Origin: Heterostelium multicystogenum
Lineage: Eukaryota > Evosea > Eumycetozoa > Acytosteliales > Acytosteliaceae
Assembly (NCBI GenBank): GCA_003667245.1
Contig: RCNN01000496.1
Location: 1 to 64,000 of the forward strand
Reading direction: 5' to 3'
DNA length: 64,000 nt
The position numbers and the translations under genes were made by a program. The notes under the pieces are model-generated. The model was not told the DNA's origin and ran no database searches. It worked only from the letters and a program-made list of their open reading frames with translations. This document shows, in pieces, positions 1 to 10,710 of this stretch. Position 1 is the first letter of the stretch, and every line of letters begins with the position of its first letter.

Positions 1-1079
1 GGTTCACATCCAGGCTAACAAATTGTAAAAATTAGTTTCCAATACACTTAGAATTAAATTAAAATTTAGCTTACAGCTTCTGAAACCCATTCCTGGTAAA
101 GATATCTTTTGTCCATCTCTCATTCCCTTTTCAACTTGAATTTGTAACAATTTTTTGGGTAACTGTAACTTTCTTTCCTTTACAAGTTGGACATCTATCA
201 GCTTCTGCAATTTTATTATCTCCAGTTCCGTTACACTCTGGACATTTGGCTTGTGATTGGGTGATCATAGGACCTCTTTGTTGTGTTAACAAAAATAACT
301 TTCTTTTCCATGACATTTGGGACATGTTGAAGTTAAACCTGGTTTATTACTTCCAGATCTAATAATATAAATTAGTAAATTTGAATTAAATGAAATAAAT
401 ATCAAAGATTCTTTACCCATTACATGTTTTACAAATGGTATCTCTATTGATAGAAAGTTTAACTAGTTTTCCATTGTAGAGTTCCTCAAGGGTTTCTATT
501 CATTTCGTGGACAATATCTTCACCACGTTGAGGACCTCTACCTACTTTTTTTCCGAAAAAGTTTGAAAATCCTGCAAATCCTCCAGTCTGCAGCTTCATC
601 ATTCTCCATAACCATTGAAACCACCCATATTGAAAAATTGTGAAAAAATATCTTTCTGCAGAGTGTGCTGAGAATCCACCTTCCTTTAATCCATCTGCAC
701 CATAGTTATCATACATCTTTCTCTTTTTCAGGATCTGTTAAAACTTCATAAGCTTCACTAATTTGTTTAAACTAAATAAAATATTCCAATAATAGATACA
801 ATTAGAACAATTTATTCATCTTTTTCTATTATTATAGTATAAAATTTAGTAACTTACTTTTTCTTCAGCTTCTTTTATTTCCTTGGTTTTTATCTGGATG
901 GTATTTTCATTGCCATCTTTCTATATGCTTTCTTCAAATCCTCTGGAGTGCAGCTAGGATCAACTTCCGAGTCTTTCAATAATACTCTTTTTCCTGAAAA
1001 TTAATTTACATTTTGTTAGTAGTTAATTTTTTTAATAATATATAGAATTTGATAGATAATGAATCTTACTTTGACCAAT
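1..1079 (-). CDS. Type A DnaJ (Hsp40) co-chaperone, 3' partial, frame repeatedly broken
   Basis: Stimulates Hsp70 ATPase and delivers unfolded clients. Visible in order on the minus strand: J domain (K-E-Y-Y, then LKKAYRKMAMK, then HPDKN at about 880-1000), the GADGLKEGG start of the Gly/Phe region (about 680), and CxxCxGxG zinc-finger repeats (CKTCNG near 430, CPECNGTG near 225, CPTCKGKK near 190), then the substrate-binding domain running off the left edge. Introns are seen at 15-74, about 362-418, about 769-856 and about 1000-1070. At least seven single-base indels interrupt the frame (for example 82-87, the T6 at 151-156, about 495, 904-907, 963-966, 978-981), and the expected start ATG near 1079 carries one extra T. 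The protein remains conserved on both sides of each break, so sequencing error or very recent inactivation is likely. The family assignment is secure; whether the gene is intact is not. Confidence 0.85.
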
Positions 1080-2365
1080 TTTTCTTTCTTTTGTTCACCA
1101 GTTTTGTTTTTTAAAAGTATTCGAATACTAATTAACTAAAATACTATTATTGTTAATTCAATATTTTCTAAACTATTTAACTAAAATAAATATTTTATAA
1201 ACTATTATTATTACTATTATTAATTATTCTATTTCTTAGAGTCGGATAGTCGTTTATATAAATTGAATGTTCACCACCAGGTTTTCATTCAGAAATTATA
1301 TAATCTTGTGGGAATTCATTTTTATACCAATTAGGGAAATTATTTTTTGTTTATTTTAAAAAATACTTGAGGGGAATTTCGTTTATATTTCATAAAATAA
1401 TCTATTATCTTCATTATTTATTGTGTGTTAAGTTTAGTTATTATTATTATTATTTAAAAACTTTAATCAATAAAATTTATATTTTTTCTATAAATACTAT
1501 TATTTGTATTAAAATATATTTGAATTAAAATCAATGTATACAGTTACTATAATTTTAAAAATAAAAATGTTAATAATTAATTTATTTATCTACCTAAATA
1601 TCTGATAATTTCAATTAAATAACTTGATATTTTAATAAATCTAATTCAAAGAATTTAAATTCAAAAACAATATAGATATCAATGATATGATAATGAATTG
1701 ATATTAATTGATATATGTTGTTGATATAATTATTTGTAAATGAGATAAGAGAATTATATTTATTTAGTGTGTTATTAGTTTGAGTGTCAACCCTTATCTT
1801 AATTTATATTTTCTATTTAAGTGAGTATCTAAATAAATAGTATTGTTTACAAATAACAGGTGATTGGCCTATTGATTTAATACTTAATGTCTCACAAGTT
1901 TGTTTGCCAAAAACTAATTAGACTACGTTTTTGAGAGTATATCGCTATTGAATTAATTGTAATTGGCACTTTGAGAGTAAATGATATTAATAATCTATTC
2001 TCGAAATACAATAACATCTAGACAATGGTATATCAATTGCATTTAATAGATTGAGTAGATTGTTAGTAGATCCAAAAGAATAAAGTGATTCTTTAATTAA
2101 TTTATATCATATGATTGATTAATCTCATTTAATATCATCCTACTTCCATCCTATATCCTACTTATATTATTATTATAACCACCTATTTCTTATATGTATA
2201 TTTAGTTTATCTTGTTACCAAACTCTAAAATAAACAAGATTGTTTTATTATAAAGTTGATCCCAACTAGTGCAACTACTACAAATCATTTAGGATACTTG
2301 CTTAGTTTTATATTAAATCAATAGTCCATCAAATCAATCATTCAATTAATCAATCTATTATAGTC
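1080..2365. other. Intergenic, divergent promoter region
   Basis: A+T-rich spacer between the divergent DnaJ and esterase genes. It holds a perfect 14-bp palindrome at 1116-1129 (AGTATTCGAATACT), just upstream of the DnaJ start. No open frame or RNA gene is seen in it. Confidence 0.6.
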
Positions 2366-4391
2366 ATGTTTTATAATAAAGTAAATTTAGTTGTATTCTA
2401 TTGTTTTATTGTATTGTTTTCATGTTGGTTGGATGTCGCTTATTGTTGTATACTTGGATCACGTTCTTGCCAATATATAAAGGCGATAGGTCAATGGTGA
2501 AATACTCTGATGGTGTCATCAAAGGATTGTTGTTTAACAATCATCGCACATTCTATGGTGTGCCCTATGCTAGTCCCCCGGTAGGCCCACCTGCGATGGT
2601 CAAAACCAATGCCGCCAGTAGCTTGGGATGGAGTGAGGGATTGTACTAAAGTGCCAGCATCTTGTCCCCAGTCATGTGAGCATTATCTTCCCTTTTCATC
2701 GTATGGCGTGTGCCCACTTCGAATCAGTGAGGACTGTCTATATCTAACCATCTACCACACCACTCAACCATGTTGGATGGCAAATTCAAACTTAAATAAA
2801 TACTCTAATTCGGGCAGTGAGGATGAGAAAGAGGAGTCATTGAGACCTGTTTTGGTGTTTTCTACCTGGATCTGGATTTACCAGTGGAAGTTGTGAATCG
2901 CCACTGTATGATGGCAGACAGTTTGCTGAGAATGGCGTCATTGTGGTGACTGTAAACTACAGACTGGGAATACTCGGTTTTCTTGGTAACCCTGAGATTG
3001 GAGTTCGAGGAAACTACGGATTCCTCGACCAGTTGGCTGCTCTGCGTTGGGTTAAGAAGAACATTGGTGCTTTGGTGGAGACATCAAAAGGATTACTTTG
3101 GCAAGGGCAGTCTGCAGGCGCTATGTCAGCGATTACGCACTTGATTTCTCCATTCTCCAACGGCCTGTTCCAGTCTGTGATTATCCAATCCTCGCCAACT
3201 ACGATAGGATATCACACCAACTCATCAGCTCTCAATTACTATAATAAGCTACTTGAGAGAACCAACTGCTCATCAGCAGTAGAAGAATTTTCCACCATCT
3301 TCATCGTCAAGTCTTGAGAATGACTCAAGTATGGCAAGCCAAGATGTCCAGATCGATAAGAATATGACATTGGAATGTCTAAAGAAGCTAAGTGTCCAAC
3401 AAATATTAGATATCCAAAGTGATATTGCCAGAAGTGAAGAAACCAATCCACTTTCATTATTCTCTCAGTGGATCCCTATCATTGATGAAAACATGATCCC
3501 TGAGCAGCCTGTTCCTATGCTAGAGAATGGACGCTTTAACAAGGTGAATGTCATTCTCGGTGAAGACGAAGCCAAGCTGTTTGGCCTCTCAGAGCCAATG
3601 AGTCAACTAGGCGGAGCTAAAATGAATAGAGACTCTTTTCAACAGGCATCTCAGCAGGATATTCAGAGACTCCCAACTAAGATCAAAAATCGTTGATCTT
3701 TATAACAGAACGGCCTCTTCCGCTACTGTATCCAATCCTAACCAGATTCTTGCAGCACCAACCAAAGTGTTGAGCTCACTGCAAGATCTAAACGAAAACG
3801 ATGACCATAGATTTATTCTAAGCAATATCCTGAGTGATTTAGTCTTTACCTGTTCGTCTCGCTACATTATTCGATGCATATCGCAGAGCAAAAGCAATAA
3901 CAACTACAACTACTACAACTACATCAACAACAACAACAATGTGTACTACTATCGATATAAACACGTAAACTCATTTCTATCAACAGGCCACAATACTACT
4001 ATTTGTAGCAATGCACCATGTCATGGTGATGAATGTAAGTTATTATGATGTTTATCATCGACAGCAGCAATAGCAATCGTCTCGAATTGCTCAACTAACC
4101 ATGGTTAATTACTTATAGTACCATACATATTCAACAGCTTCAGGAGCATAGGTGTCAATGTAAGTATGGAGGAGAAGCTGCTCTCGGAGAACATCAACAG
4201 GTACTGGACCAACTTTGTGATGAATCAGAATCCCAACCTAGGATACCAAATGCCGGTGCACTGGACCAAGTACACTGAGAACTCCTATCAAAAACAATGC
4301 AATCATCTTCAGTAGCCACACTCCACACCTCACCAACATTGACAATGATATCGCAGTATGTGACTACCTCGATGAAAACAGGATACAATAA
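2366..4391 (+). CDS. Type-B carboxylesterase (secreted or lysosomal), frame broken by indels
   Basis: Alpha/beta-hydrolase fold ester hydrolase. The ATG at 2366 opens a hydrophobic leader (MFYNKVNLVVFYCFIVLFS) that fits a signal peptide. Family landmarks follow: FYGVPYASPPVG, the SEDCLYL motif near 2730, the oxyanion segment PGSGFTSGS near 2870, the VTVNYRLGILGFLG stretch near 2955, the nucleophile elbow GQSAGA near 3110, a candidate acid residue in GEDEAKLFG near 3560, and the catalytic-His block CHGDEL split by an intron at 4035-4118. The tail ends at a stop at 4389-4391. At least six single-base indels lie in homopolymers (2586-2588, 2858-2861, 3071-3073, 3101-3107, about 3285, about 3690), two of which compensate each other. 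Family calling is firm. Start choice and intactness are uncertain, and it could be a young pseudogene. Confidence 0.8.
4035..4118 (+). other. Intron in the carboxylesterase gene
   Basis: GTAAGT donor after the sequence coding CHGDE and a TTATAG acceptor; splicing restores the conserved DELPYIF block that follows the catalytic His. Confidence 0.75.
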
Positions 4392-4614
4392 TATTCTATA
4401 ACTAGGTCCCAGATTTGTTCTAGACAACCAAACGTCTTTACATTAAAATAAATTTATCTTTATTTATCCTATATAAAAAAACGAACGAATGTCATTTGAT
4501 CAATTTCCATTTTAATATTAGTGTTTAATATTTGCAAATATAGATTATATAGATATAGATATAGATATTATATAATAGAATATAATAATAAAATTAGATT
4601 AAATTAGGATAAAG
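4392..4614. promoter_or_regulatory. Short spacer: esterase 3' end and neugrin-like promoter
   Basis: A+T-rich 223-bp gap between two tandem genes, with AATAAA-like signals near 4446 and a TATA-rich ATAGAT repeat at 4540-4570. Confidence 0.3.
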
Positions 4615-6023
4615 ATGAGTAATCTTCTATTGTTGACTCAGAGGAGTGGTGCTACTCTGGCTCGATTGACGTTGACTGCTGGCCTAAGACTAGGGGCTGC
4701 TCGCAGCTATAGTAGTAAGAATAATATCGTAAATGATGTCTCCTTTACGATTAGGCCTGCCAGCGATGATACTAGATCAACTGTGTTGAAGATGATGGAA
4801 GACCTAGACAACTCGAGAAACAAAAAGAAACAAATCAAACAGAGTACTCCAATCAAGAAAACAAAGGCAAACAACATCCAGCACGCTGCTTCGAGCATTC
4901 CTCAAGAAGTACATGACAATGAGGCCTTTGTAGAGGACGACGTAGAAGATCTTTATGATGACGACGAGGAAATTGGCCTTGTAGATCATGAGTTGTTTGA
5001 TGATGAATATGAAGAAGTCGAAAGAGCCAATATGATGGATCAACAAAGAGATGAAGCTAAACACCTGGAAAGAGCGAATGAGACTTTGAACGAAGATGAT
5101 GACGTTTATTTATTCGATGAGCATCAGAGTTTGGCAGATACAAAGGAGCATGATGAGCAGTACGAGGAGTATGGTCTCGATGGAATGGAAGACTATGAGT
5201 TTGACGATGATGTTGAGCAAGAGGAGGAAACTTACAAGGGAAAATGAAAAAGATTCTACTCGAAATAATCAATGATGGACAAGAGCAAGAGGCTATCGAC
5301 AAAAAACAACAACAAGCAAAGAAACCAACAAGAGCAGAGATATCGGAACAGCACAAGAACCTAGAAGCAGTCATCAAGGGTAAATATGGCGACAAAGCCA
5401 ATAAGATATTGCATAAAATCTTGGTTAAAGAAAAGCACGGCAATTGGGAGCCAATCAAGAAGCTTTCTCGTGATCAAATGAATGAGATAAAGAGACTGCA
5501 TAAAGAGGTATACTATTGAGATAATCTCTCTCTTTAAATATATATCATCTAACCTGATAATTTAATCAATCATAGGATCCTGATATACACACAATCGATT
5601 CATTAGTTGAACAATATAGAGTGTCGAGAGAAGCAATCAAAAGAATTATCAGATCTAGTTGGACACCATCGGAGGACAGACTTAAGGAGCAAGATTTAAA
5701 GAAGAAACATAGAGCTCAAGATGCCAAATCAAAGACAACTCATAAGAATCAACAATATAACAACAGCAATAGAAGTTTAATTGATAGTACAATGTCTTGG
5801 ACTCCAAATATTTCCAATAACAAACTCTACCATGAACAAAAACAACAATAACAACATCAGCAACAGCAGCAGTAGAGGCTTCAAATCAAGAACGTCTAAC
5901 ATTGAACATTCATACAATACCAACAAAAGCAACAATATTAATATAACTTTTACACAAGAAAACCTACAGAGCAAGATGAAAAGGCTACAAGAGTTATCTA
6001 CTAAAATAAACAAAACCAAATAA
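4615..6023 (+). CDS. Neugrin/Rrg9-like mitochondrial protein
   Basis: Rrg9 (yeast) and neugrin (animals) are mitochondrial proteins needed for mitochondrial gene expression or respiratory growth. The first 35 residues are a classic presequence rich in R, L, S and A, ending near ARSYSSKN. A long acidic linker (Glu/Asp runs, residues about 90-210) follows. The conserved domain is at the end: HGNWEPIKKLSRDQMNEIKR, an intron (donor after CATAAAGAG, acceptor at about 5574), then DPDIHTIDSLVEQYRVS and AIKRIIRSSWTPSEDR. An Asn-rich, basic tail follows. Two single-base indels break the frame: one A too few near 5242 (GGGAAAATG) and one A too many near 5822. The gene is convergent with the membrane-protein gene 40 bp away. 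The domain match is clear; the exact role in amoebae is inferred. Confidence 0.75.
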
Positions 6024-6063
6024 AGAAGCAACTGTTTCAATATATACAATATATAATACTCCT

Positions 6064-7313
6064 TTATTCGTTATTATGACCTACTATTAATGTTGTCTCG
6101 GAATTGGTAGCTGTCAAAGTAGTTGCTGATGTGTTCATGTCGATCTCCTTAGAGCTGTAGTTTTCAAGATCGACCAATTCAAGTGAGATGGCTGATGACT
6201 TGTTTTTGGAGTTGCCAAATGTATATCCACCGCTGCTGTTTCCACCCATGGTCGAGTTCTTGTTGGATTCTCTCACAGTCATGACAGAACGTCCTGAAAA
6301 GTAGTTGGAAGGACGATCGGCAATAGCAATCATGACCGTCGCTGCTGTGACAGTCTCCGTACAGAATGTAATAAACGAAGAAACGTGTTTGAGGTTGCTG
6401 TCCTTTTGGATCTTGAGTGAATAGAATATCAGGGTTCTGGAGACCATGACCAACAGACAGAGAAGAAGCACCACCGAAAGATACTTTACTTTTCTGACCA
6501 TTCCATGGATGATTAAATTGGTATCTTCCTTGATGGTTTTTTCCTCGTGCTTGTTCATCTGTCGGATGAGCACCATTCCATTTACGAGTGTTGTGCCACC
6601 TCCATAGACACACAAAACTATGAAACCAATGGTATAATACAGAGACTTGACTTTCTCACTCACGAAAATCGACATTATCGAAAAGACTACTGTGTAGGTG
6701 AAACAAATAGACCACAATGCCCAAGTATATCTCCAGCATCTCTCGTGATTTTCCAGTCGAATTGTCTCTGAAATAAAGAATGTATATAAAAGTTGGATCC
6801 AAAAACACTGTACAAAGGTCCAAATTTGAAATTGGAATAACTAATGGAATTAACAAAACAAACAACCATTTGGTAGGAAGTTAGTAATAGTCATTCTGAA
6901 GATCTATTATATCAAGTCACATACAGTTGACCACATAGAGGTATATAATGTTTTATTCTCACCAAAATCATATTGGTGAGTTTGAATAAAGAATCCACAA
7001 TAAAGAATTCTACCTAATAATGAATAGAAATTAATACTGTATTTTGGATTTGATTTGATAGAATTGGCCAATTCCAATTCTACCATTATCAGATTAGCTA
7101 CTTACATATTGGAAATAAAATCAATGCAACTAAAACATAAAATCTTGCATTTGGCTTTTTATTCTTGTGATAAAAATATATAATGTCATAAACTAACTGA
7201 GGTATACACATGACCATCATGACGAAATGTATAATAATACGTATTATATAAAAAGCTAATACAAGTTTATCCAATGAGTCATTTCCTGTGAATGATTCTG
7301 GTGATATTGCCAT
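6064..7313 (-). CDS. Seven-helix membrane protein of unrecognised family
   Basis: Exon 1 (7106-7313) starts MAISPESFTGNDSLDKL and carries a helix (LVLAFYIIRIIIHFVMMVM) and a second helix cut by a GTAAGT donor. A short exon (about 6962-7015) encodes RILYCGFFIQTHQYDF. The main exon reads ETIRLENHERCWRYTWALW and then four clear helices near 6690, 6610, 6450 and 6330, followed by a 75-residue Ser/Thr-rich cytoplasm-like tail. A further helix (FVLLIPLVIPIS) lies near 6850 in another frame, which implies two single-base indels. The total is about seven helices, as in GPCR-like and TOM1/THH1-like proteins, but no family signature such as DRY is seen, so function is left open. The stop is 40 bp from the convergent neugrin-like gene. 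Confidence 0.55.
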
Positions 7314-7734
7314 TGATTGACAATATTAATATATATATATTTATTTGATAAATAGAAATATAGATGTGTAGATTAGAGTTATAATAAACTCTTAATTGAT
7401 GGATTAATTGATTTTCAGGGTGGTCTGGGGTTTCTGTTTGATTGGTGATAAAATGGTGAAATCTAAATACCAAAAAATATAAATATCTAGGTGAAAAAAT
7501 AAAAATCTAATCAACAATCAGATTCTTAGTTATGTCTGTCTGAGTGTCACTGTGAATTTAATTAATTGATAAAAGATGGGTAGATGAGTTGTTGAGATAG
7601 ATATAGATTTGAAAGATGTGTGCAGATGTATAATAGATCTAAGATATACTTTAATACTAGTTGTTTGTGAATGCGATGTTGTTGTTTGGTTGAAGTGAGG
7701 CAAAATCAATCTTTTAAACTGTATCGTTAAACAC
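7314..7734. other. Intergenic, A+T-rich
   Basis: Upstream region of the seven-helix gene. TATATA-rich sequence at 7325-7345 could be a promoter. No coding frame seen. Confidence 0.4.
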
Positions 7735-8395
7735 TCTAATTTTTTTTAATAGAATTGACTCCTGCTGAATATGAAATTCTTCTGAGAGTATAAACGACAG
7801 CTTCGAATTTCTAACACATAATTATTCTTTTAAATGGCTCCTCAAACAGTGAAACGACCTTTCCATTATTTTTTTAAGTTGCATTCAAATCATTGTTAAT
7901 CAAGCTAGAAAAATTGAAACACTCCAGAAGAATAACTGACCTAAAAGATATTTTTGTTTTAACCCACAAGGTAACTTGAACACCACAAAATTAGAGGTTT
8001 TTACCACCACAGAAACTAGCCACAAGCAAAAACTTTGATCAACATGCAAATCAAAAACCAACCACCAATAAAATCAAAACATTTACAAAACCATTTTTTA
8101 TGTTTTTTGATAAATTGTGGAAAGAGACCTTGCACGACGATTTACATCAAGGATCGGCTATGGTCTGTTTTCTATTTTTGAAAATTCTTGAAAACTGAGC
8201 GTGGACCTAACAAGAACATTTCCAATCATCGCGTCAAACACAAAAACTCTGGAGTCTATCCCAAATAAAACAACTTTATCACATATCGTCTCTACAATAC
8301 CCCACTTTCCAAACGCAATGTTAGCATGAAATTTAGATCTTGATAATGGGGATCGGCTTCAGTTTAAACCGCCTGTCGTGTATTGTAAATGTCAT
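7735..8395 (-). pseudogene. Broken coding island, unrecognised
   Basis: This stretch is visibly richer in G and C than the surrounding spacers and contains protein-like reading frames on the minus strand that no single frame joins. An ATG at 8393-8395 opens MTFTIHDRRFKLKPI. A shifted frame from 8358 to 8161 is open for 66 codons and includes FGKWGIVETICDKVVLFGID and RVFVFDAMIGNVL, which resembles a beta-propeller strand pair. A third block at about 7858-7737 includes VVSLFEEPFKRII and VVYTLRRISYSAGVNSI, with one in-frame TAG. I do not recognise the family. It may be a decayed gene, or a real multi-exon gene carrying the same homopolymer indels seen elsewhere in the window. Confidence 0.35.
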
Positions 8396-8487
8396 ACCAA
8401 TTCATAGAACTGAAAAGCTTCAACTAATTTAGTTGTTACGTTGGTTTTGTTTAGTTTGTTTTCTTTATTATATATTTATAGAGTATA

Positions 8488-10710
8488 CTATCTTGGAGCA
8501 GCCGTTAATTGATGTCCATGACTCTGAATGTAGTTATTGTTGTTGTTGTTGTCATTGGATGGTGCTTTTGGTCGATTGATATTACTAACACACTTACAAG
8601 GTGATGCAACTTGTTGTCCACAATCACAATAGAAATGACCATATTTTCTCATTCCGATATCATGACCAGCATGACACTTCTTTGCACATTCTTCACATAC
8701 AGCAATTTCACTTCTACCCAATATCTTTCTAGGCTCAGTACATGTTTTACATTCATACCAATACTGTGCATGATAATATTCTTCAATAGAATAGTTAATA
8801 TAACTGTATGTATATGTATGTTTTCAAAGTATAGTTACCTCTTGTATATGAAAGTGTACATAAACCAACTTGTAGTGCATTTTCCACCAAGAAGGAGATT
8901 GGCTCCATTTCGTCATTGTTTGTTTTCGATTTAGAAGACTTCAAACTGTTGAGTGTCATCAGTTCTCTTCCTTGTCTGAGAATGTATTGCTGGTTTCCGT
9001 TCTCACCATTCATTGTAAAGGAGTTGTTGCATTCAAATCCAATGGGCTTGGAGTCAGTGTAGTAAGCAAGTCCAGCCTCCCAGTTTCTCGAAATCTGGTT
9101 GTTGTCGAATACCAGTGCCTTTGAACCAGATACAATTTCAACTCCGACTTCTCCGTTGTTTGTAATTTCATTGCCTTTGATGTTGACAATGGCATGGTCG
9201 GAGATATAGATTCCAGAGCAACGGTTTTGAATGATTTTGTTATTACAAATGGTCGTGTTGGCACGTGAGTACACTTGCATTCCGGCGTTCTTGTTTCCGT
9301 AGATATAGTTGTTCGAGACTAGACCCATTCCCTCACGGTAGATGTGGATTCCAACACGCTTGTTCTCGCAGATATGATTTTCAGTGATGATTGGGTTGGC
9401 CTTGATGACCAGACGTATACCATCACCTTGGTTATGATGTATAGTGTTATTTGAAATTTGGGGATTGGATTTGGAAATTCTGATTCCGTCTAGCTTTTGG
9501 CCATAGATCTGGTTGTGTTCGTAAACTCCCTTGCCATCCTCGTGGATATATATACCATCCTCAAGATTGTAGCAAATCTTGTTGTTGGAAACAACTGGGG
9601 ATGCACCTCCCAACAACTTATTCCATCGGATTCGTTCTCTTCAATGATGTTCTCTGTGATGATTCCACCGGCATTGGTATGGACATGTATACCATATCCT
9701 TTGTTTCTATATATACGGTTCAGCTTGATGGTTGGCTTCGAAGTACTGTATACAATTTCGATAGATCCATAACGATTACGGGTGAATCGGTTTCCAATGA
9801 TAGTACCCTCACCTCCGAAAATAGCAATACCAGCCTCCTTGCAATCATGAATAATGTTGTCTGTGATCCAAGGTGAAGCATGCTTTCCGATCTTGATTGC
9901 TGATAAAGTTGTGTTTGTAATGTCACATTTGCTGATGGTAAAGCCACCTTTTTCTATATCAATACAAAACCAGTGACCAGTTTGTCTCATGAATACATTG
10001 GAAATAGAGCCATATGCAGCTGAAATTGAAACAGTATTTGATAAGGAGCTCTCGATGATAACGTCCTTCTCACCAATAATGTCGACTGGCTTGTCAATAG
10101 TGATGTTCTCCTTGTAGAGACTGGTGGTCCAATTAGAATGGTTTCTCTCTTCGTGTCGACCAGGGCTGCCAGGGCCTCAGTAAGTGTGTTGAAATCACGT
10201 CGATTCTTATAGATATATTTGGGATTGGTAAGTTCGGCATTCTGAGGCAAAATCAATACTTTTCCTCTTTCTTTTTTTCAGTAATTTATCCCTGGAAAGA
10301 ATTAAGATTATTATTAGTCGATTTAGAAATGGAGAAGGAGTGGAAGTATGATCGTACCATATAAATTTATCATTTGATAGTCTATTGAAGCTGTGAGAAA
10401 CTTCGGAGAGTGAGATAAGCGATTTATGGTCAAGATATTGTAGGATGTCGATCCAGTTTTCATCAGAAAGGATGGAGTGGTCGTTCATCTGGAATGGTGA
10501 GTCACCTTCTTGAAAATCGTTGTCTCCACTCGGGATTGCCGAGGAAGACTCTATATCAGTTGCAGTTTCCGTAGCCTTTTTAAAGTCTAATCTTCTGTCA
10601 CGATCGTGGTCGCCGTCACCCTCGTTGACGGAGGTGTCTGGACGACGCGGCCTTTGTTGATTGTATTGCTTTGAGAGTTGCTCAGTTTCCTCAGCAGTGT
10701 AATAGCCCAT
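8488..10710 (-). CDS. FBXO11-like protein: F-box, parallel beta-helix, UBR-type zinc finger
   Basis: Predicted substrate receptor of an SCF (Skp1-cullin-F-box) ubiquitin ligase. The N-terminus (from 10710) is a polar linker, then an F-box (ILSDENWIDILQYLDHKSL, residues about 85-125) with a 66-nt intron at 10292-10357 splitting the Trp codon. A long right-handed beta-helix follows, built of about 20-residue PbH1 repeats with the pattern NxIxxNxxxGIxI (for example ITENIIEENESDGISCWE, NNYIYGNKNAGMQVYSRAN), from about 10100 to 9000. An intron near 8790-8838 leads to the C-terminal Cys/His-rich UBR-box segment (CEECAKKCHAGHD, HFYCDCG). This domain order matches animal FBXO11. Single-base indels occur near 10240, 10115 and 9610. 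The last 30 residues are Asn-rich. The architecture call is strong; the substrate is unknown. Confidence 0.88.

Noticed and set aside
5230..5250. Programmed frameshift or overlapping ATGA genes in the neugrin-like gene
   Set aside because: One missing A in a homopolymer explains it, and the same type of error is found throughout the window.
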